A DNA stretch of 64,000 nt from Bacillota bacterium (GCA_017889705.1 JAGGAB010000007.1:62001-126000); one strand, 5' to 3'. Positions 9,085 through 18,455 are shown, numbered from the stretch's first letter. Notes: generated by a model from the sequence alone, not told the origin. A program made the numbers and translations.

Positions 9085-9312
9085 ATGAGTACAGCCAAAA
9101 AGGTAGAGTCGCAGGAATACGCCGCAACCTACAAAGGCGGCAAATTTGGTAAAAGTGTAGTGCACGTTGTCGCGCCGCAGATAACGAAGGAAGAAAGCCT
9201 GCGGAGATTTCGCGAAGAGGTTATGCCAGCGGCATGGGCTTGCTGGGACACATTGACTACCAAGGAAAAGCTGCAGGTCAATGCCGAATGCGAGGCTGGT
9301 TTACTCGAATAG
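9085..9312 (+). CDS. Hypothetical phage protein
   Basis: ORF with RBS AGGGGAGGGGTGAG. Confidence 0.55.
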   Translation: MSTAKKVESQEYAATYKGGKFGKSVVHVVAPQITKEESLRRFREEVMPAAWACWDTLTTKEKLQVNAECEAGLLE

Positions 9313-9354
9313 CCGGTTTTCCGGCTGGAATGATGTAGGACAGGCGGTGTGACA

Positions 9355-9531
9355 ATGAAGTGTTTAATCTGCGGAAGGGAGCCGACTACATACGATTGGC
9401 TGATTATTGACGGCAAAGTCAAAGGCCCTGTGTGTCATGGTGGCTATGATTGCTATAGGCCGGGAAAGGCCAAGCCTGTAAGCCCGAAGATGCGCAAGGT
9501 CAGAGAGTTAGCCGAAAGATTCGCAAGTTAG
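9355..9531 (+). CDS. Small Cys-containing phage protein
   Basis: MKCLICGREPTTYDW; start codon context. Confidence 0.55.
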   Translation: MKCLICGREPTTYDWLIIDGKVKGPVCHGGYDCYRPGKAKPVSPKMRKVRELAERFAS

Positions 9532-9541
9532 GAGGGATAGG

Positions 9542-9706
9542 GTGCAAGCGCAAAAGATTGAGCCTCAGATAATTACGGCGCGGCAGGCGGCGCAAGACGG
9601 AAAGATGCCGTGGTGGGTGGTAGCTATAGGAAAAGCGGCGTTCTGGTTGTCGGTGGCGTTGTTTTTCAAAGCCTTTGCAGATGCCGCCAATATTTTAAAA
9701 AATTAG
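9542..9706 (+). CDS. Small predicted membrane protein (54 aa, GTG start)
   Basis: Manual translation VQAQKIEPQIITARQAAQDGKMPWWVVAIGKAAFWLSVALFFKAFADAANILKN; a better frame than the overlapping track ORF at 9610. Confidence 0.6.
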   Translation: MQAQKIEPQIITARQAAQDGKMPWWVVAIGKAAFWLSVALFFKAFADAANILKN

Positions 9707-9732
9707 CCACACCGGGAGGTAAGACTAGAAAA

Positions 9733-10218
9733 ATGAAACACATTGTTTTAACCTGCGGGCAAATTGCAATTGTTGATGACGAAGATTATGAATGGCTAAA
9801 TAAATTTAAATGGCACGCGCAGAAGCACCACACCGATGGATATTATGCGGTTAGGAATGTTAGAGAAAACGGTATAAGAAGAAAGCAATATATGCACAAA
9901 TTAATTCTCGGTATCGATGGAACTAGAACATTAGGCGATCACATTGATACAAACAAACTAAACAACAGCCGAAATAATTTAAGGGTAGCAAGCTTTTCTG
10001 AAAATAGATGCAACATAGGGATAACTAACAAAAACACCACAGGTTATAAAGGTGTATACCTAGATAAAAGATACAATAGGTTTTATGCGCGAATTAAAAT
10101 TGGAGATAAATTAAGTTATTTAGGTACGTTCTCTACAGCGCAAGAAGCTGCGAAAAATTACAACGAATCAGCATTAAAACATTACGGGGAATTTGCAAGA
10201 ATAAATAAAATTGATTAA
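9733..10218 (+). CDS. HNH homing-type endonuclease with AP2 DNA-binding domain
   Basis: YMHKLILG...LGDHIDTNKLNNSRNNLRVAS (HNH) followed by GYKGVYLDKRYNRFYARIKIGDKLSYLGTFSTAQEAAKNYNESALKHYG (AP2); start ATG 9733 rather than 9610. Confidence 0.9.
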   Translation: MKHIVLTCGQIAIVDDEDYEWLNKFKWHAQKHHTDGYYAVRNVRENGIRRKQYMHKLILGIDGTRTLGDHIDTNKLNNSRNNLRVASFSENRCNIGITNKNTTGYKGVYLDKRYNRFYARIKIGDKLSYLGTFSTAQEAAKNYNESALKHYGEFARINKID

Positions 10219-10319
10219 AGAAGTAGCCTGCTTTTAGCAGGCTGAATCAAAAGTGTGGGTGTGGGTTGGTTCCCTATTTCTGAGTTTATTGTATATCAAT
10301 TAAAGGTGGTGAACATGTA

Positions 10320-10667
10320 ATGTTTTACGACTTTGGCGAGGAACTATACAAGGCCCGAAAAACAAAAGGATGGACGCACATTCAGGCGGCCATGAAAATT
10401 AACAGTATTTGCGTAAAGAAAGAAAGTGTCGCATCCCCTGACTCGCTGAGTAAATGGGAACGGGGCGAGGTTCTTCCCAAGATTGAAGCGGTACACGCTA
10501 TGGCGCAGGTCTACAACAAGCCGGATCTGTACCAAAAAAGAATTGCCGCCATTGAACTGGCGACAAAAGAAAAAAGCCCGGCGGCAACCGGACTTAACGA
10601 AAAATTATCTTACTGTTATTCTACCACGCTAGACAGTAGCAGTCAATCGGAGGGATTTAGATGTTAA
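10320..10667 (+). CDS. XRE-like HTH protein
   Basis: ELYKARKTKGWTHIQAA...SLSKWERGEVLPKIEAVHAMAQVY. Confidence 0.7.
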   Translation: MFYDFGEELYKARKTKGWTHIQAAMKINSICVKKESVASPDSLSKWERGEVLPKIEAVHAMAQVYNKPDLYQKRIAAIELATKEKSPAATGLNEKLSYCYSTTLDSSSQSEGFRC

Positions 10668-10807
10668 GAGTAACACACAAAAATCCACTGTCACAGTATT
10701 ACTTCAACAAGATATATTGGGCGTCAATAATCGCAACAACCTTTGCGGAGCTAGACCAGATTAATAGGCAGATTCGCAAGGACAATATCATAGGGAGGGT
10801 GGCGTAG
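10661..10807 (+). CDS. Small phage protein (48 aa)
   Basis: Manual translation MLRVTHKNPLSQYYFNKIYWASIIATTFAELDQINRQIRKDNIIGRVA; RBS GGAGGG. Confidence 0.6.
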   Translation: MLRVTHKNPLSQYYFNKIYWASIIATTFAELDQINRQIRKDNIIGRVA

Positions 10808-11005
10808 ATGGCAAGACATGAAACAACCCACGACCTGACAGACAGTAAGTTTTTCGAAACAGATATTGCAAAAACAGGCAATGTCATAGTAGCGGTGATT
10901 AATACCGAGCATAGCAAAACTGAATTAGTAATGGATGCTGCCGACTTCGCGGAGTTTATCCAGCAAGGGGCTTTGATACTGAATAAGAAGAAGGGGGCAG
11001 CATAG
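10808..11005 (+). CDS. Hypothetical phage protein
   Basis: Tight operon packing with neighbours. Confidence 0.6.
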   Translation: MARHETTHDLTDSKFFETDIAKTGNVIVAVINTEHSKTELVMDAADFAEFIQQGALILNKKKGAA

Positions 11006-11796
11006 TGAGTAATCTTGTTTCAGCCAATGAAATCAGAGCGCAAGTAAGTATTGTACAGGATGTTATGCGCAAAGTCATGAAAGATGGTACGCACTACGGG
11101 GTTATTCCTGGATGCGAAAAACCTACCTTATACAAAGCTGGCTCAGAAGTGCTTTTGACTACCTTTCAAGTATCGGTTAAGCCAGTAGTCGAGGACTTGT
11201 CTACACCGGATGAAGCAAGGTATAGGGTATATACCGAAGGAACGTATCGCGGTGATGGTTCCCATGTTGGCACCGGTATTGGCGAATGTTCTTCCAATGA
11301 AGAAAAATACAAGTGGCGCAAAGCCGTATGTGACGAAGAGTGGGAAGAGACACCGGAAAACCGACGGCGCGAAAAGTGGTTTAAGGGTAAGTGGGATAAG
11401 GCAACCAGAAAAATGGGTGAATCATACAAGGTTAAACAAGTCAGAACAGAAATTGCGGACGTTTCCAACACGGTCCTAAAAATGGCTAAGAAAAGAAGTC
11501 AAATTGATCTTACCCTGACTTCCACGGCTGCCAGCGATATATTCACCCAAGATATTGAAGATATGCCACCTGAGTATCAGGGTATGGGTGAAGATGTAGC
11601 GCCAACTAAAGAGCAAGTACAGCCGCCACAGCCTAAAAACGCAACTCCGGCAGATGTAGTGGATGAAAATATACCGAATTGCGAAGGTTGCGGAGTTCCG
11701 ATAGCTAAAACAATGGCTGATGCTGAAAAGGTTATTGACTGGTGCAATAAAAAGTATGGCGGCGTGAAGCTCTGCCGGAACTGCCAGAGCAAATAA
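11005..11796 (+). CDS. Phage protein; candidate recombination (ssDNA annealing) protein with C-terminal zinc-ribbon-like CxxC..CxxC
   Basis: Located directly before a PD-(D/E)XK exonuclease; DVSNTVLKMAKKRSQIDLTLTSTAASDIFTQDIED; C-term CEGCGVP...CRNC. Confidence 0.45.
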   Translation: MSNLVSANEIRAQVSIVQDVMRKVMKDGTHYGVIPGCEKPTLYKAGSEVLLTTFQVSVKPVVEDLSTPDEARYRVYTEGTYRGDGSHVGTGIGECSSNEEKYKWRKAVCDEEWEETPENRRREKWFKGKWDKATRKMGESYKVKQVRTEIADVSNTVLKMAKKRSQIDLTLTSTAASDIFTQDIEDMPPEYQGMGEDVAPTKEQVQPPQPKNATPADVVDENIPNCEGCGVPIAKTMADAEKVIDWCNKKYGGVKLCRNCQSK

Positions 11797-11797
11797 A

Positions 11798-12394
11798 ATG
11801 CTTGAGTTTAACGAAGAACTTCACCAATACACCGATAACGGCATAGTGATTCCGTCAGTAACCCAAATACTCCAGTTTTCCGGTTTAACGCCGGACTTCT
11901 CAATGGTTAAGCCGGCAGACTTGGAGTGGAAAGCAAACTTAGGCACTCAGGTTCACGCGGCAACTGCGCTGGATGATGAAGATAACCTCGGTGGCTATGA
12001 CACACAAATTAACGGTTATATCGAAGCGTGGCGAAGGTTCAAGGCCGAGTGTGATTTTGTTCCTCAGGTTGCAGAGCAAAGAGTATATTCCAAAAAGTAC
12101 GGTTACGCCGGGACGCTTGACCGGATCGGCAAGCTAGGCGGGGTTGACACATTGTTGGACATAAAGACTGCCAGTATAGTTGATCTGATTTGTGTCGGTC
12201 CGCAAACAGCCGCATACGAGGCGGCTAGTAACGAGCAAAACAAGCGCAAGACCAAATATAAACGGTACGCCGTTAAACTATCTCCAGATGGCAAATACAA
12301 ACTGATTGCGTGTAGTAACCAAATGGACTTACAGGTTTTCCTTAGTGCCTTAAATTTATATAACTGGAGGATGAGCAAACATGACAGAGGATAA
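11798..12394 (+). CDS. PD-(D/E)XK nuclease (phage exonuclease type)
   Basis: YGYAGTLDRIGKLGGVDTLLDIKTAS...TAAYEAA. Confidence 0.8.
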   Translation: MLEFNEELHQYTDNGIVIPSVTQILQFSGLTPDFSMVKPADLEWKANLGTQVHAATALDDEDNLGGYDTQINGYIEAWRRFKAECDFVPQVAEQRVYSKKYGYAGTLDRIGKLGGVDTLLDIKTASIVDLICVGPQTAAYEAASNEQNKRKTKYKRYAVKLSPDGKYKLIACSNQMDLQVFLSALNLYNWRMSKHDRG

Positions 12395-13088
12395 AAAAGT
12401 AGCTAAAGAGGTTAAAGTTTTGGTGGCATTAACACCTAATGCGGTATCGTTGGCAAGCCAAGCGGCTGAGATTATAAATAAGGCCAAAGTGGTAAAGGTT
12501 ACAAGCCCAGATCAACGGACTAACATTCTGGAATTAGCCAAGAAAATCAAAACCGTATCTAAGGGATTAGAGGACGAAAGACTTAATACCACCAGGCCGA
12601 TGGATGCAGCAAAAAAAGAAATTATGAGCCTTTATCAAGAGCCGCTAGACAATCTTATTAAGGCCGAAAACATCATTAAAAAGGCTGTTCTGGACTTTGA
12701 CCGGGAAGAACGCCGCAAAGCCGAAGAGATGCAAGCCAAACTGAGAGCAGAAGCCGAAGAACGGGCGCGGAAAGAGCGCGAGAAGTTAGAAGCGCAAGCC
12801 CTTAAAGCAATCGACAAAGGCAAGGAAGAAAAGGCTGAGCAACTTATTGAACAGGCCGAAGCAGTGCAAACCTTTGCCCCAGTTATTCAGATGCCGGTGC
12901 ATAAAGCGCAAGGAACTTCGGTTCGTCAGGTATGGAAGTATCGGATTACTGATGTAAACCTGATTCCAAGAGAGTATATGCTTCCTAACGAAAAGATGCT
13001 CGGCGCAATGGCTAAGTCAACGCATGATGCGGTAAAGGTTCCTGGTGTTGAGTTTTATTCCGAAGATTCTTTGGCAATATCGGTGTGA
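12381..13088 (+). CDS. Coiled-coil phage protein of the recombination module
   Basis: Lys/Glu-rich EERARKEREKLEAQALKAIDKGKEEKAEQLIEQAEA; operon position. Confidence 0.6.
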   Translation: MTEDKKVAKEVKVLVALTPNAVSLASQAAEIINKAKVVKVTSPDQRTNILELAKKIKTVSKGLEDERLNTTRPMDAAKKEIMSLYQEPLDNLIKAENIIKKAVLDFDREERRKAEEMQAKLRAEAEERARKEREKLEAQALKAIDKGKEEKAEQLIEQAEAVQTFAPVIQMPVHKAQGTSVRQVWKYRITDVNLIPREYMLPNEKMLGAMAKSTHDAVKVPGVEFYSEDSLAISV

Positions 13089-13092
13089 TGCA

Positions 13093-13275
13093 ATGACAGA
13101 TGAAATAAAAACCTATTTTATGCAGCGGTATAAAGAAGCTAGTTTCCGAGTTGTTCCCGGACATTGGCCAGACTTTAAGAGCAAAGATGAAGTTAATAAC
13201 TGGATTGGCGGCATGGAAAAAATAACGGAAGCATTTAGCGATGCTTTCCAGAACCCGACAGGAGGTAAAGCCTAA
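13093..13275 (+). CDS. Hypothetical phage protein
   Basis: ORF, overlapping start/stop with neighbours. Confidence 0.5.
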   Translation: MTDEIKTYFMQRYKEASFRVVPGHWPDFKSKDEVNNWIGGMEKITEAFSDAFQNPTGGKA

Positions 13276-13472
13276 TGTTACAACTCCGAATTGAGGGCGA
13301 AGGGTTAGTATTCGAAAAAGAGATCGGTGAAGCATTAACCAAAGATATTATGGCGATGGTGATCGACAGGGTATTTGCCCCAAAGTCACGGCCAAGAGAG
13401 GTACATGTCCAGGCGGTGCCGGTTGTTGATAACTCAATTCCGGCTGATGAAGAAAGTAGTGAGCCTCCCTAA
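13275..13472 (+). CDS. Hypothetical phage protein
   Basis: ORF, RBS AGGAGG. Confidence 0.55.
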   Translation: MLQLRIEGEGLVFEKEIGEALTKDIMAMVIDRVFAPKSRPREVHVQAVPVVDNSIPADEESSEPP

Positions 13473-13562
13473 ATTGGCAAAGAGACAGATCGGGCCGAAG
13501 CCGGGAGAATCGTTGATTGAGTATCACAAGCGGGTGACTAGGGGGCTATAACGCCCCCAGTG

Positions 13563-13664
13563 TTACTGCCAGGGAAAGGATACCAATTCAAAGTACGCGA
13601 TAGCTACTAAACCAATACCGACTACAACGAACACCGTTTTTGCTAGTGTTTCCAGTATTTCCAT
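13563..13664 (-). CDS. 33-aa single-TM microprotein on the opposite strand
   Basis: Manual translation MEILETLAKTVFVVVGIGLVAIAYFELVSFPWQ; strong RBS AAAGGAGGCG 8 nt upstream; not in ORF track (too short). Confidence 0.6.
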   Translation of the reverse strand: MEILETLAKTVFVVVGIGLVAIAYFELVSFPWQ

Positions 13665-13738
13665 AGCGAACGCCTCCTTTGGGTAGACCTTCCCAGTTTA
13701 GTATGTGCGGGACTGAATTATTTATGCGGGGTGAGATT

Positions 13739-14206
13739 GTGCGATTTAAAAAGATAAAAATTACCTCAGAAAAGAAAATTATGATGCTCTTTGAAAAGCA
13801 AAGCAAAAGCAAGGTGTGGGATGAATACTCGCTGACTTGCTCAGAAGAGGCGCGGCCAGAGTTTTACGCAGCTATGCAATCATTGAAAAAGTATGTTGTT
13901 GAAATGTGCGAGCTGCCTGATGATTACTTGGACCGGATTACGGTCCGTGGCGTGTCATTTAGTTATGCCGGTATGGATGAAGTCATGGGCGCCACGATCA
14001 GCGCAGGAATGAGACTGGATGATTCGTATACTCAGTTGAACTTAAACACGCCGCATAAGGCAAGCGGATCGTATTCAGGTCAAGACCCTGACCCAATGCA
14101 GGTGTTATCAGATAAGTGTATTGATGCACTAGACATACTTTGTGAGGAAGCTGGACTATATGTAGACGGAGAACGGGCGCAAATGCAGTTGTTTGGTGCG
14201 GCTTAG
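13739..14206 (+). CDS. Hypothetical phage protein
   Basis: ORF; start codon uncertain (GTG 13739 or ATG 13724). Confidence 0.55.
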   Translation: MRFKKIKITSEKKIMMLFEKQSKSKVWDEYSLTCSEEARPEFYAAMQSLKKYVVEMCELPDDYLDRITVRGVSFSYAGMDEVMGATISAGMRLDDSYTQLNLNTPHKASGSYSGQDPDPMQVLSDKCIDALDILCEEAGLYVDGERAQMQLFGAA

Positions 14207-14252
14207 ATTAAAGCGGGGGCTTAGGCTCCCGCTGGGGTAGTGGGGTGAAAAC

Positions 14253-15050
14253 TTGGAACCAGTGTTAAGGTGGCCGGGCGCAAAATGGCGTTTAGCGGAC
14301 TGGATAGTGAACCAACTACCACAACACAAAGTGTATTGCGAACCGTTTTTTGGTTCAGGAGCGGTGTTCTTCACTAAGCAGCCGAGCGGCACAGAAACCA
14401 TCAACGATATTGATAACAATATTGTAAACCTTTTTAGAGTCATAAGAGACTCTGCAGACGAACTGGCACGACTAATTGAACTGACACCTTATAGCCGGAG
14501 CGAACTGCATGATTGCGAAAACATTGTAGGTAATGACATTGAGCGAGCCAGGCGGTTTTTAGTACGAGTTTGGCAGAGTTATGGTGGTAAAACATATTGC
14601 AATACATCATGGGCTCATGATCGGACAAATACGGTATTTAGGCCTAAATACTGGTGTAAGTTACCGGACAGGCTGCTAGAAATTGTAGAGCGGGTTAGAA
14701 TGGCTCAGATCGAGAATATGAATGCCCTTGAATTGATTGAAATGTATAACCGGGAAAATACGCTGCTCTATATTGACCCACCATACTTAAGAAACACCAG
14801 GACGCAGTTACATTATAAATATGAGTTTGCTGGTACCGAAGAACATAAGGAATTATTGCGATTATGCAAAAAGCATGTAGGTACCGTAATTATTAGCAGT
14901 TATGACAATGACTTGTACAACAGCGAACTAGATGGATGGGAAAAGCGGCGAATGACTGTTGCTACAAATAATGGCGGTAGCGCAGAAGAAGTTATTTATT
15001 TAAGCTCAAATTGTACGATACAAGGAAGTTTGTTTAATGTGATGGGGTAG
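14253..15050 (+). CDS. DNA adenine methylase (D12/Dam class)
   Basis: LRWPGAKWRLADWI, EPFFGSGAVFF, LLYIDPPYL motifs. Confidence 0.92.
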   Translation: MEPVLRWPGAKWRLADWIVNQLPQHKVYCEPFFGSGAVFFTKQPSGTETINDIDNNIVNLFRVIRDSADELARLIELTPYSRSELHDCENIVGNDIERARRFLVRVWQSYGGKTYCNTSWAHDRTNTVFRPKYWCKLPDRLLEIVERVRMAQIENMNALELIEMYNRENTLLYIDPPYLRNTRTQLHYKYEFAGTEEHKELLRLCKKHVGTVIISSYDNDLYNSELDGWEKRRMTVATNNGGSAEEVIYLSSNCTIQGSLFNVMG

Positions 15051-15062
15051 TGGGGTGAGGTA

Positions 15063-15944
15063 GTGGCAAGAGCAAGGAATATAAAACCAGGATTTTTCTC
15101 GAACGAAAATTTAGTTGAAATTGAACCACTTGGACGGTTGCTGTTTGCAGGGTTATGGACGCTTGCTGATCGTGAAGGCAGGCTAGAAGATAGGCCAAAG
15201 AAAATAAAAATGGAACTGCTGCCTTGCGATGATTGCAACATTGAAGCGTTATTACAAGAATTAGCCGATAAAGGTTTTATTTTACGCTACAAAGTTAATG
15301 GCGTGGCGTATATCCAAATAATAAATTTCTCCAAACACCAGAATCCTCACAAAAATGAAAAGCCAAGTGAGATACCTGCACCAGAGTTGCACGGTACAAG
15401 CATAGTACAAGCACAGTGTGAAGATGATACAACTCCAGAAAAGGATGTTACCACTCACGCTGATTCTCTGATTCCTGATTCCGGATTCCTTACCACTGAT
15501 TCTCAGATTCCGGATAATTCTTTTGTCCCGGTTTCGTCCGGGACGGATGATGAAGCGCCGGCAGATCCAGGGCAAAAAGGTGATAAGCGGCCCAAATACA
15601 CTTATGGGCCTGAACACATGGAACTTGCCGAGCAACTTAAATGCAGGATTTTAGAGCATATGCCTAATTATAAATACCCTAGTTGTCTTGACCAATGGGC
15701 AAATACCATACGGCTTATGATTGAACGTGATAACCGGAGCCTGGTTGCAATATCAGCAGTTATCGATTGGTGCCAACAGGATAGTTTTTGGCAGACAAAT
15801 ATTTTGAGCGCTGATAATCTGCGTGAGAAATTCGACCGGCTGCAAGGTAAAATGACGGCTGTTAAAACAATCGGCAAACAGGGAAACGGCAGCAGGCTAA
15901 GTATGATGGAGAATGTGAAAAGGAGGCTTGCAAGTGGTAGTTGA
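15063..15944 (+). CDS. Phage replication initiation protein (DnaD/O-like)
   Basis: ARNIKPGFFSNENLVEIEPLGRLLFAGLWTLADREGRLEDRPKKIKMELLPCD family start. Confidence 0.75.
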   Translation: MARARNIKPGFFSNENLVEIEPLGRLLFAGLWTLADREGRLEDRPKKIKMELLPCDDCNIEALLQELADKGFILRYKVNGVAYIQIINFSKHQNPHKNEKPSEIPAPELHGTSIVQAQCEDDTTPEKDVTTHADSLIPDSGFLTTDSQIPDNSFVPVSSGTDDEAPADPGQKGDKRPKYTYGPEHMELAEQLKCRILEHMPNYKYPSCLDQWANTIRLMIERDNRSLVAISAVIDWCQQDSFWQTNILSADNLREKFDRLQGKMTAVKTIGKQGNGSRLSMMENVKRRLASGS

Positions 15945-16491
15945 GAAGGTTATTGACACTCTGGCGCCGTTAATTTGCGCTTATCCGAATGCACAGATAA
16001 CCGAGGAAACCATACAAGTCTATGCCATAGCACTGTCGGAATTAAACGAATCTGAATTGGCCGCCGCGGTTATGCGGTGTATGAGAACGTGCAAGTTTTT
16101 CCCGAGCATTGCTGAAATACTGGAAGCTGCACAAAAGATGATTGAGGCTGCGAGCGGGACTGGTGCCAAGGATGCTGACGAAGCATGGAACGAAGTGCAA
16201 AGGCAAATGCAAGTAGCTTTTGTATATAAAAAGCCGATATTTAGCACTCCGGAGATTGAACAGGCGGCTTTAGCAATGGGTTGGATTGGTTTATGCGAGA
16301 CACCAACTGACCAGATCGGAGTAGCAAGGGCACAGTTTTTGCGGCTATATGAAGCGACTTGCAGGCGGAAACACGATAAGCGGATTAATGACAATGTTAT
16401 TGAGTTTGTTGGAGCCGCAAATCTTGTAAAAAGCCTTGCTGAAAAGAAAGGTATTACTGACAAGAAAAAGTTGCTGGGAGGTACGGCCTAA
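15928..16491 (+). CDS. Helicase loader/G39P-like replication protein
   Basis: ALSELNESELAAAVMRCMRTCKFFPSIAEILEAA; follows the replication initiator. Confidence 0.65.
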   Translation: MQVVVEKVIDTLAPLICAYPNAQITEETIQVYAIALSELNESELAAAVMRCMRTCKFFPSIAEILEAAQKMIEAASGTGAKDADEAWNEVQRQMQVAFVYKKPIFSTPEIEQAALAMGWIGLCETPTDQIGVARAQFLRLYEATCRRKHDKRINDNVIEFVGAANLVKSLAEKKGITDKKKLLGGTA

Positions 16492-16634
16492 TGTGGCAAC
16501 AATGGCAAGAGGCAATGCTCCTAGAGGCTGACCGTCTGGGCGTGCCACTATGGGCGATAGCTTATGAGTTTAGCAAGTCAGTTGGAGAATGTGAAAACAG
16601 GCTGGCGTTGTTGAAATGGAGGGGTGCGGCGTGA
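16491..16634 (+). CDS. Small phage protein (47 aa)
   Basis: MWQQWQEAMLLEADRLGVPLWAIAYEFSKSVGECENRLALLKWRGAA. Confidence 0.55.
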   Translation: MWQQWQEAMLLEADRLGVPLWAIAYEFSKSVGECENRLALLKWRGAA

Positions 16635-16819
16635 AGTGTGATATTTGCGGCAGACCATCGGACAAGGTTGAACGGTTTAGGGATTGTGACTGGTGCCCGG
16701 AGTGCAAAAGTGACTATGACCGGGCAAGGAAATTGGTTGCAAGGGACGCTATGATAACCATTATTAAGCGGATGGAGAGGCGACAGTATGTTATGAGTCA
16801 AAAGGCCTCAAATGCTTAG
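16631..16819 (+). CDS. Zinc-ribbon phage protein
   Basis: CDICGRPSDKVERFRDCDWCPEC. Confidence 0.6.
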   Translation: MKCDICGRPSDKVERFRDCDWCPECKSDYDRARKLVARDAMITIIKRMERRQYVMSQKASNA

Positions 16820-17267
16820 ATTATCAACCTCAGAAGCCCGAAAGCTCGGCATAGTGGTAAACAAAAAGACCGGCTGCGCCAAAATGAAGCGCAAACGGCC
16901 AGAGCCGGTAGTCAAGCAAGAGTCCGGTAAGCTAACAGTCGTTATCTACGACATACCGCCAAGCCTCAACGATTGGAAAGACCTACACTGGGCAGCCAAA
17001 GCAAAGGTAAAGAAGCAATGGGAAAACCTGCTGATAGTGCTACTAAGAGGCTGTAAGCAAGTTGAAAGGCCAGTAGTAAGGATTATATACTACCCGGATA
17101 TAGACAGAAGCCGGGATAAGGATAATTACACGCCAAAGTTTTTGATGGACGGGCTTAAGAAGTCGGGAGTTATCCGGGATGATAGTACAAAAGTGGTTGA
17201 TCTTGATTGGGATATTGGGCCGGTTGTTGAGTGCGGCAGGACTGAAATTGTGATTCGGGAGGGGTAA
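16812..17267 (+). CDS. RusA-like Holliday junction resolvase
   Basis: IPPSLNDWKDLHW...DIDRSRDKDNYTPKFLMDGLKKSGVIRDDSTKVV. Confidence 0.85.
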   Translation: MLRLSTSEARKLGIVVNKKTGCAKMKRKRPEPVVKQESGKLTVVIYDIPPSLNDWKDLHWAAKAKVKKQWENLLIVLLRGCKQVERPVVRIIYYPDIDRSRDKDNYTPKFLMDGLKKSGVIRDDSTKVVDLDWDIGPVVECGRTEIVIREG

Positions 17268-17271
17268 GGAT

Positions 17272-18135
17272 ATGAGCGGGTATTTTTATAATTGCCGGCG
17301 TGAATATATGGATTTAAGTTTTGTAAATGACACTGACGAGAAGCATGATTGGATAGATCGTAACAAATATAGCCACTATGTAATTTTAAACAGACTGATT
17401 AATTTCATGAAAGATCGTGGTTTTGATATTCAGCACGATGTATCTGTGGCAAAATGCATTCGAAAAGATCACTGGGTTGGCCGCAAGGGGGAATTAAGAT
17501 TCGTTTTAAATAGGTATCCGCGAGGATTTAGTTTTGAATTTTACCAGGAGATAGTTACAGAAAACCGACATGGTGGCCGGTATGATTTTGATAAATACCA
17601 GAAATGCCCGTACTTAATAAAACTATCTTGGATTAACGAGACAAATAAAATAGCAGCATTCTTAGACTCGCTTGGTATTACTAACAATTCTAAACAACGG
17701 TATGTTCGGGCGACAGATAAGATTAAGAGTAATTTCGTTGATAGTTGGCATCACCCTCAAAAGGATGTGAACTTTGATTTACAAGAACTTCACGGTACTA
17801 CCTGTGAAGGAACCTATAACAACACTGACAGGGACAAAAAAACCATATATAACGGTCAGATTAAATATTATCGGGGCTATAACGGCAGATTGATGCGCGG
17901 AACTGTATACCACAATATCAATAACATGTGGTGGGTTATTATTAATAAATTTGAATACCACAATATTGCTGATTTTGAATTGTTTGACCCAACTGAGGAA
18001 GATTTAAATATTAGGCGTAAAGTCAAGGATAGAAAGCCAAAATCGTACATTGATAAAATTGATAGTTTAAGCAAAATGAGCAACAAAGACCTTATGAGAG
18101 AGTTAAAAAACAGAGGGCTAAAGGTGGCGGTGTAA
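17272..18135 (+). CDS. Hypothetical 287-aa protein with SAP-like C-terminus
   Basis: Long ORF with good RBS; C-term LSKMSNKDLMRELKNRGLKVAV. Confidence 0.65.
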   Translation: MSGYFYNCRREYMDLSFVNDTDEKHDWIDRNKYSHYVILNRLINFMKDRGFDIQHDVSVAKCIRKDHWVGRKGELRFVLNRYPRGFSFEFYQEIVTENRHGGRYDFDKYQKCPYLIKLSWINETNKIAAFLDSLGITNNSKQRYVRATDKIKSNFVDSWHHPQKDVNFDLQELHGTTCEGTYNNTDRDKKTIYNGQIKYYRGYNGRLMRGTVYHNINNMWWVIINKFEYHNIADFELFDPTEEDLNIRRKVKDRKPKSYIDKIDSLSKMSNKDLMRELKNRGLKVAV

Positions 18136-18137
18136 CC

Positions 18138-18431
18138 ATGGAATACGGTAATGTACCATTGCAATACTTAAAAGCTGATTGCCTAGAACCGGAAGCGGAG
18201 TATGCAAAGCAAAGCCTAGATTATACCACTCGTACGGCAACGCCTGCGGATATAGCAAAGATTGAGGCCGCGATTGCGGGAAAGATGCCAAACCTTACTT
18301 ACAGTATCAGCGCGGAGATTGGTTGCAAGGCGGCGCCCGAGAAGATTGATTTGCCTTTCGAGGAAATGGGCAGAAAGAAGAAGGGCGAGGAAGTGCAGTA
18401 TAGGCCGAGATTCTATGACCGGGCAGGGTAA
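18138..18431 (+). CDS. Hypothetical phage protein
   Basis: ORF in operon. Confidence 0.55.
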   Translation: MEYGNVPLQYLKADCLEPEAEYAKQSLDYTTRTATPADIAKIEAAIAGKMPNLTYSISAEIGCKAAPEKIDLPFEEMGRKKKGEEVQYRPRFYDRAG

Positions 18432-18455
18432 CTGAGATTAACCGGGGGTGGAGAT

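Noticed and set aside
9610-9732. N-terminal extension of the HNH-AP2 gene from 9610
   Set aside because: The region is better explained by the GTG ORF 9542..9706 in another frame; ATG 9733 gives the domain start.
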